Assembly (NCBI GenBank): GCA_036245805.1
Contig: BTRK01000006.1
Location: forward strand, 18,198,365-18,262,364
DNA from: Pristionchus mayeri
Lineage: Eukaryota; Nematoda; Chromadorea; Rhabditida; Neodiplogasteridae
Length of the DNA: 64,000 nucleotides
Direction: 5' to 3'
Program-made: the position numbers and the translations under genes
Notes under the pieces: model-generated
Told to the model about the DNA's origin: nothing
The model's database searches: none
What the model saw: only the letters and a program-made list of their open reading frames with translations
In this document: positions 10,821-23,065 of the stretch, piece after piece
Layout of the letters: each line of letters starts with the position of its first letter
How positions within the stretch are numbered: the first letter of the stretch is position 1

Positions 10821-11498
10821 CAAATTGATAAGGAAAGCAAGAAATCGATAAAAACACTAAAATTCGAAAATGCCGCTCAATTCTCGATTAGGACGCAAAA
10901 GCAAGAGATACGGTAAATTTCTGTCATTTGTACGGCAAATACACAATTACGGGCTTCCGATTTTCCGGTTCTACAGTAATTCTGCAAAATTTCTCTTATT
11001 CACTGTTGCGATCGATATTCTCTTGGGCTGTTGAGAACCCATATCGTAATAAAGCTCTTGCAAAAGATATAAAACGTTTATCTACCACAATCATAGTGCA
11101 TGCGGTATTTAGAATGAACCGAATAGCACAAGAATATGGGTCGGAATGTAACAGAGATTAACAATAGGCCTCTGCGAGCAATTCTTATAGTTCACAATAC
11201 ACCGGAATAAACACATAGCTTATTAGGATTAGTCAGACTGCAAAATAGGAATGATATCAGTTAGTGATAGGGGGTGGGGGTGATAAAACGGGGCCTGTAT
11301 AGGTGGACTGTACGAAACTACATGGAAAGCTAAAACTAGAAAAATTTATGGATTGTCGATTATCAATCATTGATTATCGATCACTTCTTCGGAGGAGTCC
11401 GGAACGATTTGATGGCAGCTCGCAGCAGATCCGACTCGGGCGTCTGACGGAGACTGTAGCATCTGAGAAATTCTACATGATTGATCATTGTTAGCTTG
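10821..11498. other. Intergenic DNA between FAM50 and the LTR element
   Basis: AT-rich sequence without a credible gene. It should contain the FAM50 promoter. The part at 11,371-11,435 belongs to a dispersed repeat listed separately. The last bases (gcttg, 11,494-11,498) may be the left target-site duplication of the LTR element. Confidence 0.5.
11371..11435 (+). repeat. Dispersed repeat, copy 1
   Basis: About 65 nt that match 56,440-56,504 with roughly ten mismatches and the same orientation. Both copies share gatttgatggcagct and cagcagatccgac, and both can be read as RFDGSSQQIR in one frame. A weaker match lies near 60,385-60,430 at the start of a mariner relic, so all three could be decayed pieces of one transposon family. 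That origin is inferred. Confidence 0.45.
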
Positions 11499-12095
11499 AG
11501 TTGAGATCCGGGTAATGAGATTACCGAGGAGAACAACAAGAACCAATCAATAGTTCTAATCCCTCATCTGACTGCGAGTCTCTATGCAGAGTTCCATTGT
11601 CCATTGTCTCCCCTCGTCTATAAAAGGAGAGGTCTCCTCTCCTTCTCCGATTCGTCTCAACGAGTCCATCCCTTTCCCCTCGTCCCTGGCCTGTCTCCCC
11701 TCTCCCTCCGCGAGTCGACCTGGGACAGATTAGTCCATAGCTCTCACTCTCCGAGTAGAGCTCCCTGGATACTGTAACCCTGGTCCTCGCCTACTCCTGG
11801 TTCGGACGGGATGCTCCTACTCTCCGAGTGGAGCTCCCCGAAGGCCTGTAACCGAGTAGACGCCCCAACAAAAAGAGCATACTGTATTGCACAGTCCCTT
11901 ACCTTCCGTACCCCGGGTAGATCCCCTACCCGATACCCTGATACCGTACCCCTCGTACCCGATACCTACGATGAGAGCCGCCAGGATCGAATCGAAGACT
12001 ACTCCATGTTATTCCCTGAGATAAAAGCTATTGGTTAATACTGGTCTACCGTACCTACAAGGGATGGCTCATAAACAACGTACAAAGTTACAACT
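11499..12095 (+). repeat. Left (5') LTR
   Basis: About 597 bp, matching 15,692-16,281 throughout except for a duplicated ccattgt at 11,594-11,607. TATA box (TATAAAA) at 11,619-11,625, with pyrimidine-rich sequence downstream that would be the start-site region. It ends in ...acaac followed by the presumed primer-binding site. Confidence 0.88.
11619..11625 (+). promoter_or_regulatory. TATA box of the 5' LTR
   Basis: TATAAAA in a GC-richer context, 121 bp into the LTR. The same motif occurs in the 3' LTR at 15,805-15,811. It would drive transcription of the element towards higher coordinates. Confidence 0.65.
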
Positions 12096-12111
12096 GGCGA
12101 TCAGTAAACTC
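12095..12111 (+). other. Presumed tRNA primer-binding site
   Basis: TGGCGATC and following bases lie right at the end of the 5' LTR. The leading TGG would pair with a tRNA CCA end. I could not assign the tRNA species. Confidence 0.45.
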
Positions 12112-12211
12112 ACGTTTGAGCTTCCTTTTTGATGGTCGAGATCGGTATTCAGTGGAGGACAGGAGTCCCACACTGAACCAATACTCTCGGAATTTCAGTG
12201 TCCTTACACCA

Positions 12212-12450
12212 GTACCGTATCCTTCCTGTCATGGTCATGGCACCGAGATTCGCAACCGACCAGGTAGGATATCGGAGCCAGGTACCGTATCGGGTTTGGT
12301 TTTGGGAAAAAATGTAATCGGTGTACTGGTTATGGACAAACCCCATTGTACCTTATACCCGTACCGTAACCTTCCTGTCATGGTCACGGCAACGAGATTC
12401 GAAACCGACTAGGTTGGATATCGGAGCCAGGTACCGTGTCGGGCTCGGTT
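12212..12450 (+). repeat. Two 90-bp direct repeats inside the LTR element
   Basis: Copies at 12,212-12,301 and 12,361-12,450 are separated by 59 bp. They share ccttcctgtcatggtca, atcggagccaggtaccgt and ggtt at the end, with about a dozen differences. No coding potential is evident. Confidence 0.7.
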
Positions 12451-15400
12451 GAAAATTACGGTTTTACTGGATATGGACCAACCCCCAATATACCGGAACC
12501 AGCTGGAAACTACAGTGAGAAAATAAGCACTTGTTATTCCTCTGGCACCATACCTGGTAGGTACCAAGACTGATAGTCTGGTCAAGGTATTTCTGGCACT
12601 TCTTTCTTCTCTTTTGAGCACCATTCTGGGGAGCATCGTGAAATTGAATGGTCGAGAACCGCTCAATGATACCTCGACCCCCCAAGAATGAAATGGAACA
12701 AAACAACTATTTGTTATGTTTCCGTGCCAAAATTGAGAAAAAAGATGAACTTTTGGACTCCCAGGTATCTGACAGGGATACAAGTCCAAGTGACTGACAG
12801 TAACAAAAGTTTATGTCAGGCATGAACCGAACCCCTGCAGAGGGCCGATTTCCCTCTCCCGCTGGGTGTAGAGGTTGAAACAGCAGTCCGGAGTAAGGCT
12901 ATACGTTGAATCGTGGTAGCCCCTGGATTCCTCTCTTAAAAGGGAATTCTACTGTATTGTTCTGAAACTGTTCGAGTTTCGAGAGCTGGTGGTTCGAGTT
13001 CAAAAGGAGGTTGAACCTGGTTTCATTCCGTTGGAACCACAGGTCCCTCAAAGCCTCCACGAATCCTTGAGTTGAGCTGGACGAAAACGGCTGGAACCGC
13101 TCGAGAAGCCACTGTTCTGCGAAGCCGACCTGTTCTGCTCGCGAGCAGGCCAAGCTCAATGTCAGGGATTAACCAGTCGGTTATCAGGAGAACCGATGGT
13201 GTCTCGTGTGATGGCAGCCCTGTCCCTAAACAGCCGCCATGTCTGTTATCCGGCTGAAAAGTATCATCAGGTGACCAAAACAGTCACATTCCGTTTCCCG
13301 GTTGGAGTAAAACTATCTATCGTAATGTCAATACTTGGTACTGATCACACCGGTATGGCATGAGTGGATCCTGTTCGCCTGATCAACGAATGGGGTACAC
13401 AACGATTGTGGCATAAACCTCCAGCAGGGCGTAAGAGAATGAGGCAGTTCCCATTTCCCCTAAATATCTCTGGTAAACCGCAAGTGATATCCGTTCTTGG
13501 GCTGCAGACCAGACGGAAGGAGCATGTGGGTACAGAGATCCCTTCGTTTCCCTTCGGAAGTCACAAGTTGACGGTGAACTGATGCAGAGTAATCGGTGCT
13601 GCTGGGTGCCTCCACCGGCACAGCAGTGGGGTAACACCGATCTGTTCATGGCCCCGAACTATGGTAGTTCAAAGAACAGCAGTCAGATCATGTTCGTCAC
13701 CGGTACCTAAAACCGTCAAAGGTGCTAGGCTTTCCGAAGGATGTACGTTCCTATGTAGGTGGCTCCTGACACACATGGAACCGGAATGAGGAAATTTCTT
13801 CATGAGGAACTCCAAGGTGGATCTGAGATGCCTAGTCTCAGTTTGGAGACAGCGATGAAGTCGAGTAGTTCGTGGGAACTATGAGGTCACCGTTCAAGGA
13901 CCCCGACTACTGGTAACACCCTAAAAGCCAAGGGACAAAGTTTACCAGTTCGAGACTATGGTGATAGGTCTCGACATCACTGAAAAAGAAAAGTCCGACT
14001 GGTTTTCATTCCAGTCGAGAGGGACCCATGTATAACTGATCCGGTTATATATCTGCGAGCCAGAACTAGAAATAGTTCTGTCGGTACCCTGTCATGATAG
14101 TCTGAAGGTGAACGGACCTCAGATATCGTTGGACCAATGAAGACCATGTGCAAGCTCGGCATGGTCTGGCAGTCAACAACCCATCCCATTTTCACCACGA
14201 TTGGTCCAAATTGCGTCGGCTGCGTACCGAATGCATCGAAGATCGAGTGGCCCCTAGCACGAGCTCTCCACAGTCAGACTCAGAAAAGACGCGTCCCGAA
14301 ACCCCGGAGTCTGATGTGGAAACCCTATCCCGTGCGGAAAGTTGTTCCGGATTAATGAGTGATACTCAAATCCGATGACCAGTACGTGCTGCTAGGATGG
14401 TCCCAATGGAAGAAGTGGCTTCTAAATAGGCATATTTCCTCAGTAGAAGGAATTATTGCATGAAAGCACTCTTACCACTCTAAGAGTCGAAACAGGTCGA
14501 CTATCGGTCAGGATAGACTGGTATTCCTGCGACCGAAGGCAGATCATAAGATCTGTAGAAAAGAAAAGAGTACCCCGAATGTGTCCAATCCCAGACACCT
14601 CCTCCATGGCCCATGGATCGCAATCCGTCGTGTAAAACGAGCTGGAAGCAGATCAAGGGAAAAGAATAAATGGCTCACATGAGTGAATAGGCACAGGCTG
14701 ACTGGAAGAAACTTATTCATCAAAGTGTTCTAGCCATATCCCACTACCCATAACAGGTGTGGGAACCATCGCGTTACCAAACCATGCGAGCGATCAGGCC
14801 TGGAATGTAGTTGCGGAAATGGCATTGCCAAATTACGCAGTAATTCTGGTGTTATAAGACCTAAGAATCTCCATTAGTCTGAATGAGCGAGGCAGTGTAA
14901 AGGAAACTTGTTTCCCTGCAAGACGCCATAGAGGATATTGGATGATAAGGCGAACACGAGGCTCGGGTCAGGGAGATAAATTCTCCAAGGATTGAGATTG
15001 CGTAAACACCCTTGAAGGAGAAGATGCTCATAGTCCAGTAAAGATCGTACAGAGTAAAGAGAGTCGTTGTAACAACATTCTTTCGACCTTTGTGACTCAC
15101 TGTTGAACTATTGAATGCTAACTCAACCCCCGAACCACACCATTACTATTGTATCCTATAGGGAGATGTAGACCGAATGTCGAACTTCCTAGAAACCATT
15201 AGCGCCCTACCCAACCAATCCCACCCTGCCCCTATGACCCGGTCGATCAACGGATCGATCATTGTATCTCCAGTGAAGGAAGGATTGCGACTCTGCAAGA
15301 GCAAGGTTATCAGATAATGATGAACCAAAGCTTATGGCAGATGGAGCTATTACGGAGCCTGGTCCAGCACCCTCCAACTTTCACTCAAGAGTTTGAAACG

Positions 15401-15691
15401 CCCGGTAGTAAGCATTCGCGCACGTTAAGGTCGAATCGCTAGACTGATAACCTGACCACCCTTTTGCCCACCTACCAACCGAGACACAAACGTTGCTAAA
15501 TCCCGAAACGATCTAACTTCCACATCCGAACCATCTGACAAATGGGGAGGAGAGGACGATTTGTCGTCAATGGAAAATGGTATTCCAACCATAACAATAA
15601 TAAGATCGTATAATTCGGTTGATTATGCAGTTTGTTGAGGCAAAGACAATTGCGGATCTGGCATACTACGTGAAGCACGTAGTAAGGGAGG

Positions 15692-16281
15692 AGTTGAGAT
15701 CCGGGTAATGAGATTACCGAGGAGAACAACAAGAACCAATCAATAGTTCTAATCCCTCATCTGACTGCGAGTCTCTATGCAGAGTTCCATTGTCTCCCCT
15801 CGTCTATAAAAGGAGAGGTCTCCTCTCCTTCTCCGATTCGTCTCAACGAGTCCATCCCTTTCCCCTCGTCCCTGGCCTGTCTCCCCTCTCCCTCCGCGAG
15901 TCGACCTGGGACAGATTAGTCCATAGCTCTCACTCTCCGAGTAGAGCTCCCTGGATACTGTAACCCTGGTCCTCGCCTACTCCTGGTTCGGACGGGATGC
16001 TCCTACTCTCCGAGTGGAGCTCCCCGAAGGCCTGTAACCGAGTAGACGCCCCAACAAAAAGAGCATACTGTATTGCACAGTCCCTTACCTTCCGTACCCC
16101 GGGTAGATCCCCTACCCGATACCCTGATACCGTACCCCTCGTACCCGATACCTACGATGAGAGCCGCCAGGATCGAATCGAAGACTACTCCATGTTATTC
16201 CCTGAGATAAAAGCTATTGGTTAATACTGGTCTACCGTACCTACAAGGGATGGCTCATAAACAACGTACAAAGTTACAACT
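15692..16281 (+). repeat. Right (3') LTR
   Basis: About 590 bp, matching the left LTR apart from lacking its extra 7-bp ccattgt. The polypurine run aagggagg lies just before it, as needed for plus-strand priming. TATA box at 15,805-15,811. Confidence 0.88.
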
Positions 16282-16798
16282 GTTTGAAGTGGAAAACCCA
16301 TGGGAATCGCTACTAATTTGCTCTTCGAAAAGGCATATAACACAGTATCTGACAGAATCGAAATAGACTTGGCTCAGGCCGAAAATTCGAATTCCTACTA
16401 ACTTCACCAATAGGTCCGCCTCCACGAGGGAAACCGACGAGCATCGCCTGAAGTTCGATCCGCATCCGCGCGGTCGCGGGCGCGGATTTTGAAAATGTAA
16501 CTACGGTAGCCTCGAAATTTTTAAATCGACTCCTATAACTGCGGAGGTAGGGGTGCTGCATTCCTTGACAAATTATAAGACTTTTTTACTCCGGGGAGTT
16601 TTTCGATCAGATTGCGTCTAACGCCGGAAATCGATAATTCCACTTTTATTTCGGACATTCATGCAATTCTGACGTATGTATCGGCTCAAGCGGAAACTAT
16701 ATCAACAATAATATTTGTCGGAGTTCTTGAAAAAATAAACATAATTCATGCTTTCCATTCACATCTCTCGCTCTATCCATTTTTCAAACCTTCTCACT
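16282..16798. other. Intergenic DNA between the LTR element and the ENOPH1-like exons
   Basis: Mixed-composition sequence with a short GC-rich patch near 16,430-16,490. I see no gene, repeat or clear signal in it. It should contain the 3' UTR of the ENOPH1-like exons, if they are expressed. Confidence 0.45.
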
Positions 16799-17976
16799 CT
16801 ACATGGCCACCGAGAGAATTAACCGAATGAAGAGAGAGTTCTCTGACCTCTCGATGTCCTCCTTGGTCATTACTGCGGCCAGATTGTAGACGCACAAGTT
16901 GTCACGGGCGAACTGCGTCAGCTCCTGAGAGGAACGAGGTACAGTACCCACTTCGCTAGAGTACAGTATCGTTAAATTATAGATTACCGAATCTGTCACT
17001 AACATTAACGAAGGTAAAAAATTCCCAAAGTCCAAAAACAAAATTTCCCGCAAAATTGTGAATGTCCAAAAAATGGTCATGCAAAAAAGTGATTTGTTCA
17101 TGCCCTGAGGGCAAATTTCGAGATATTGTTCTCATATTCTTAGGATCATCTGGACTCATGATCGCGATCATGTTGATGCCTTGAACCAGTCTCTATCTTG
17201 GCTAGGAGCTGAGATCTGAATTTCCGACCTCGATATTGCAGCAAGGCTGCAGCAAATGTGCGACCGAGCAGCAACTTCAAAAATTTTTTCTGGGTAATCC
17301 TCAGTCATATCTCCAACCACAGAAAATTTGGCCAGCAGGAAAAAAATCCATGTAAGAATAATGCCGTTTTGAAAAAGTCCTATTCGATTACGTCATCACT
17401 ACGCAATGACTGGGCCATTGCGCCATGCCCCAATGGTAGTACTCCTTGGTTGCCAGATATAAAACAATGGTAGTACTCCTTGGTTGCCAGATATAAAACC
17501 AAAAACCGATCATGTAATTCGACAATCGTCTAGTACAGTACTCCTCAAGACGACCTACCAGATTTCCGGGTCTGATCATGAGCAGTGCGCGCATTCCTGC
17601 CGTGCGAGCAGCAGCCGCTTCTGTTAAGATCAAAGATCAACAAATTTAGTAACATTTCGAATTACGCAATAGCTCGCAAGTTATATTTTCGTTATGCTTT
17701 TTTATCTTCACAGCGCGGGTGTTACTGCATCTTAGAGTGAGAGTCCGTTTCGAAGAACCTACGAAACGCGGAATGTGCTGCCACACAATACCATTGCTAA
17801 CGGTGCGCGTTCTACTTCAGAAAAAATCATAGGCTACGTTATCGACTGCACTTTAGATCAACGATTCTACCATTTTACAATGTTTGCCCTCTACTAAACA
17901 CCAATACCTTATACCTTCTTCGATGTCAGTAACGAAGAGGATGTTCGGCGCCGGCTTCCCGATCGCGTCTGCCAGT
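16799..17976 (-). CDS. C-terminal part of an enolase-phosphatase E1 (ENOPH1/MASA)-like protein, 5' end missing
   Basis: Enolase-phosphatase E1 is a HAD-family enzyme of the methionine salvage pathway that converts the diketo intermediate from methylthioribulose to the acireductone. Three minus-strand exons fit together in phase: 17976-17915, 17620-17559 and 16924-16799 (stop TAG). The product includes LADAIGKPAPNILFVTDIEE, AAAARTAGMRALLMIRPGN and a 41-residue tail beginning ELTQFARDN. Family proteins have FLTDV..EA.AA..A....VVVRPGN in this order, where the Asp is the last HAD motif. About 180 upstream residues, including the nucleophile DxEGTT motif, are absent. Sequence upstream of 17,976 runs into satellite DNA. 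This may be the end of a gene with a giant satellite-filled intron or a truncated copy. The last exon has a possible internal donor (GAG|GTCAGAG), so the true C-terminus may differ. Confidence 0.62.
17043..17434. repeat. 392-bp direct duplication, copy A
   Basis: Matches 18,443-18,834 at about 98% with no net length change (offset exactly 1,400 bp). It lies in the intron between the last two ENOPH1-like exons. It contains no recognisable gene or terminal repeats. Confidence 0.88.
17431..17498 (+). repeat. 34-bp perfect tandem duplication
   Basis: Two consecutive identical units, each starting caatggtagtactcc, at 17,431-17,464 and 17,465-17,498. It directly abuts the right end of duplication copy A and is absent after copy B. 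Confidence 0.85.
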
Positions 17977-18047
17977 CTGCAAAGTAATAATCATATTATT
18001 TTAATGACAGCTGTGAGCGTATTGTTGACTCCTTCAGAACGCTGCGG

Positions 18048-18252
18048 AATGTCGTCAATTTCCGACCAAAGATAAACGCAATCGGTTTGAATTTGGTTCG
18101 GTCATTGACAGTCTACACCCGTTCGCATCGATAATGAAACATGAACGTATACCAAATTCACCTGCCCACAAAAGGGGGAATAATTCGAAATGTTCGTCAA
18201 TTTCCGACCAAAGACAAACGCAATCGGTTTGAATTTGGTTCGGTCATTGACA
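18048..18252 (+). repeat. Detached satellite block, about 1.4 monomers
   Basis: Carries the same 142-bp satellite as the main array and in the same orientation, but is separated from it by about 700 bp. It begins inside a monomer and stops at ...cattgaca, the same monomer position where the main array stops at its right end. Confidence 0.88.
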
Positions 18253-18953
18253 TATTGTTTACGCACTCTCGTCGTCTGTACTCTCTCGCCCATAGGGGTA
18301 AACAAGGTGTTTCCCGACTCGAGTATCCCTCAGATAAACGGTCGCCGCGGGCAGGAAAGTTATCCAAACACTCTAAAAAGTTGGGAATCAGTTATTCAAT
18401 ACATTTTGAATATGCCTCTTCAAAAACCAGATTTTTACCTACATTTCCCGCAAAATTGTGAATGTCCAAAAAATGGTCATGCAAAAAAGTGATTTGTTCA
18501 TGCCCTGAGGGCAAATTTCGAGATATTGTTCGCATATTCTCAGGATCATCTGGACTCATGATCGCGATCATGTTGATGCCTTGAACCAGTCTCTATCTTG
18601 GCTAGGAGCTGAGATCTGAATTTCCGACCTCGATATTGCAGCAAGGCTGCAGCAAATGTGCGACCGAGCAGCAGCTTCAAAAAATTTTTCTGGGTAATTC
18701 TCAGTCATATCTCCAACCACAGAAAATTTGGCCAGCAGGAAAAAAATCCATGTAAGATTAATGCCGTTTTGAAAAAGTCCTATTCGATTACGTCATCACT
18801 ACGCAATGACTGGGCCATTGCGCCATGCCCCAATATAATGATCATAATCTCCGATGAATTTGGTGTATACTACCCTAGTTCCAGATTGATGGCTTTCCTG
18901 GTCAAAAAGTTGCAGCAAGTTCAGAAAGTGCCCAAATACTTTTGCGCGCGACT
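18253..18953. other. Spacer between detached satellite and main array
   Basis: About 700 bp. The middle is duplication copy B. The rest (18,253-18,442 and 18,835-18,953) is unique within the window and I see no gene in it. Confidence 0.6.
18443..18834. repeat. 392-bp direct duplication, copy B
   Basis: Second copy of 17,043-17,434 with only a handful of substitutions. It sits between the detached satellite block and the main array, so the duplication is tied to the edge of the satellite domain. Confidence 0.88.
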
Positions 18954-19799
18954 GTACCAAATTCACCTGCCCACAAAAGGGGGAATAATTCGAAATTTTC
19001 GTCAATTTCCGACCAAAGACAAACGCAATCGGTTTGAATTTGGTTCGGACATTGACAGTCTACACCCGTTCGCATCGATAATGAAACATGAACGTATACC
19101 AAATTCACCTGCCCACAAAAGGGAGATTAATTCGAAATTTTCGTCAATTTCCGACCAAAGACAAACGCAATCGGTTTCAATTTGGTTCGGTCATTGACAG
19201 TCTACACCCGTTCGCATCGATAATGAAACATGAACGTATACCAAATTCACCTGCCCTCAAAAGGGGGGAAAATTCAAAAATGTTCGTCAATTTCCGACCA
19301 AAGACAAACGCAATCGGTTTCAATTTGGTTCGGTCATTGACAGTCTACACCCGTTCGCATCGATAATGAAACATGAACGTATACCAAATTCACCTGCCCT
19401 CAAAAGGGGGGAAAATTCAAAAATGTTCGTCAATTTCCGACCAAAGACAAACGCAATCGGTTTGAATTTGGTTCGGTCATTGACAGTCTACACCCGTTCG
19501 CATCGATAATGAAACATGAACGTATACCAAATTCACCAACCCACAAAAGGGAGATTAATTCGAAATGTTCGTCAATTTCCGACCAAAGACAAACGCAATC
19601 GGTTTGAATTTGGTTCGGTCATTGACAGTCTACACCCGTTCGCATCGATAATGAAAGATGAACGTATACCAAATTCACCAACCCACAAAAGGGAGATTAA
19701 TTCGAAATGTTCGTCAATTTCCGACCAAAGACAAACGCAATCGGTTTGAATTTGGTTCGGTCATTGACAGTCTACACCCGTTCGCATCGATAATGAAAC

Positions 19800-22700
19800 A
19801 TGAACGTATACCAAATTCACCTGCCCACAAAAGGGGGAATAATTCGAAATGTTCGTCAATTTCCGACCAAAGACAAACGCAATCGGTTTGAATTTGGTTC
19901 GGTCATTGAAAGTCTACACCCGTTCGCATCGATAATGAAACATGAACGTATACCAAATTCACCAACCCACAAAAGGGAGATTAATTCGAAATGTTCGTCA
20001 ATTTCCGACCAAAGACAAACGCAATCGGTTTGAATTTGGTTCGGTCATTGACAGTCTACACCCGTTCGCATCGATAATGAAACATGAACGTATACCAAAT
20101 TCACCAGCCCACAAAAGGGGGAATAATTCGAAATGTTCGTCAATTCCCGACCAAAGACAAACGCAATCGGTTTCAATTTGGTTCGGTCATTGACAGTCTA
20201 CACCCGTTCGCATCGATAATGAAACATGAACGTATACCAAATTCACCTGCCCACAAAAGGGGGGAAATTCAAAAATGTTCGTCAATTCCCGACCAAAGAC
20301 AAACGCAATCGGTTTCAATTTGGTTCGGTCATTGACAGTCTACACCCGTTCGCATCGATAATGAAACATGAACGTATACCAAATTCACCGGCCCACAAAA
20401 GGGAGATTAATTCTAAGTGTTCGTCAATTCCCGACCAAAGACAAACGCAATCGGTTTGAATTTGGTTCGGTCATTGACAGTCTACACCCGTTCGCATCGA
20501 TAATGAAACATGAACGTATACCAAATTCACCGGCCCACAAAAGGGAGATTAATTCTAAGTGTTCGTCAATTTCCGACCAAAGACAAACGCAATCGGTTTC
20601 AATTTGGTTCGGTCATTGACAGTCTACACCCGTTCGCATCGATAATGAAACATGAACGTATACCAAATTCACCTGCCCACAAAAGGGAGATTAATTCGAA
20701 ATGTTCGTCAATTTCCGACCAAAGACAAACGCAATCGGTTTGAATTTGGTTCGGTCATTGACAGTCTACACCCGTTCGCATCGATAATGAAACATGAACG
20801 TATACCAAATTCACCTGCCCACAAAAGGGGGAATAATTCGAAATGTTCGTCAATTTCCGACCAAAGACAAACGCAATCGGTTTGAATTTGGTTCGGTCAT
20901 TGAAAGTCTACACCCGTTCGCATCGATAATGAAACATGAACGTATACCAAATTCACCAACCCACAAAAGGGAGATTAATTCGAAATGTTCGTCAATTTCC
21001 GACCAAAGACAAACGCAATCGGTTTGAATTTGGTTCGGTCATTGACAGTCTACACCCGTTCGCATCGATAATGAAACATGAACGTATACCAAATTCACCA
21101 GCCCACAAAAGGGGGAATAATTCGAAATGTTCGTCAATTCCCGACCAAAGACAAACGCAATCGGTTTCAATTTGGTTCGGTCATTGAAAGTCTACACCCG
21201 TTCGCATCGATAATGAAACATGAACGTATACCAAATTCACCAACCCACAAAAGGGAGATTAATTCGAAATGTTCGTCAATTTCCGACCAAAGACAAACGC
21301 AATCGGTTTGAATTTGGTTCGGTCATTGACAGTCTACACCCGTTCGCATCGATAATGAAACATGAACGTATACCAAATTCACCAGCCCACAAAAGGGGGA
21401 ATAATTCGAAATGTTCGTCAATTCCCGACCAAAGACAAACGCAATCGGTTTCAATTTGGTTCGGTCATTGACAGTCTACACCCGTTCGCATCGATAATGA
21501 AACATGAACGTATACCAAATTCACCAACCCACAAAAGGGAGATTAATTCGAAATGTTCGTCAATTTCCGACCAAAGACAAACGCAATCGGTTTGAATTTG
21601 GTTCGGTCATTGACAGTCTACACCCGTTCGCATCGATAATGAAACATGAACGTATACCAAATTCACCAGCCCACAAAAGGGGGAATAATTCGAAATGTTC
21701 GTCAATTCCCGACCAAAGACAAACGCAATCGGTTTCAATTTGGTTCGGTCATTGACAGTCTACACCCGTTCGCATCGATAATGAAACATGAACGTATACC
21801 AAATTCACCTGCCCACAAAAGGGGGGAAATTCAAAAATGTTCGTCAATTCCCGACCAAAGACAAACGCAATCGGTTTCAATTTGGTTCGGTCATTGACAG
21901 TCTACACCCGTTCGCATCGATAATGAAACATGAACGTATACCAAATTCACCGGCCCACAAAAGGGAGATTAATTCTAAGTGTTCGTCAATTCCCGACCAA
22001 AGACAAACGCAATCGGTTTGAATTTGGTTCGGTCATTGACAGTCTACACCCGTTCGCATCGATAATGAAACATGAACGTATACCAAATTCACCGGCCCAC
22101 AAAAGGGAGATTAATTCTAAGTGTTCGTCAATTTCCGACCAAAGACAAACGCAATCGGTTTCAATTTGGTTCGGTCATTGACAGTCTACACCCGTTCGCA
22201 TCGATAATGAAACATGAACGTATACCAAATTCACCTGCCCACAAAAGGGGGAATAATTCGAAATGTTCGTCAATTTCCGACCAAAGACAAACGCAATCGG
22301 TTTGAATTTGGTTCGGTCATTGAAAGTCTACACCCGTTCGCATCGATAATGAAACATGAACGTATACCAAATTCACCAACCCACAAAAGGGAGATTAATT
22401 CGAAATGTTCGTCAATTTCCGACCAAAGACAAACGCAATCGGTTTGAATTTGGTTCGGTCATTGACAGTCTACACCCGTTCGCATCGATAATGAAACATG
22501 AACGTATACCAAATTCACCAGCCCACAAAAGGGGGAATAATTCGAAATGTTCGTCAATTCCCGACCAAAGACAAACGCAATCGGTTTCAATTTGGTTCGG
22601 TCATTGACAGTCTACACCCGTTCGCATCGATAATGAAACATGAACGTATACCAAATTCACCTGCCCACAAAAGGGGGGAAATTCAAAAATGTTCGTCAAT

Positions 22701-23065
22701 TCCCGACCAAAGACAAACGCAATCGGTTTCAATTTGGTTCGGTCATTGACAGTCTACACCCGTTCGCATCGATAATGAAACATGAACGTATACCAAATTC
22801 ACCGGCCCACAAAAGGGAGATTAATTCTAAGTGTTCGTCAATTCCCGACCAAAGACAAACGCAATCGGTTTGAATTTGGTTCGGTCATTGACAGTCTACA
22901 CCCGTTCGCATCGATAATGAAACATGAACGTATACCAAATTCACCGGCCCACAAAAGGGAGATTAATTCTAAGTGTTCGTCAATTCCCGACCAAAGACAA
23001 ACGCAATCGGTTTCAATTTGGTTCGGTCATTGACAGTCTACACCCGTTCGCATCGATAATGAAAC
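19800..23065 (+). repeat. Higher-order repeat zone 1 (six-monomer, 852 bp)
   Basis: The six-monomer series at 19,800-20,651 reappears with the same variant order at 22,214-23,065. Between them the same series is stretched by extra copies of a two-monomer subunit (pairs at 20,936, 21,220 and 21,504). This is the pattern left by unequal exchange. Confidence 0.75.

Larger units (their letters stand above)
11499..16281 (+). mobile_element. Non-autonomous LTR retrotransposon (LARD-like), nearly intact
   Basis: Two direct terminal repeats of about 597 and 590 bp flank a 3.6-kb interior. They match throughout except for one 7-bp tandem duplication (ccattgt) in the left copy, so insertion was recent. 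Each LTR has a TATA box. A primer-binding-like tggcgatc follows the left LTR, and a polypurine tract (aagggagg) precedes the right LTR, which sets the transcription direction as plus. The interior has no ORF longer than about 130 codons and no gag, protease, reverse transcriptase or integrase motif, so it must be mobilised by another element. Possible target-site duplication: gcttg left, gtttg right (one mismatch). The LTR ends appear to be AGTTG...CAACT, not TG...CA, so boundaries may be off by about 3 nt. Confidence 0.85.

Noticed and set aside
12095..15691. gag/pol genes inside the LTR element
   Set aside because: The ORFs there are short, on both strands and unlike any retroelement protein. 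No YxDD, DTG or integrase motif is visible.
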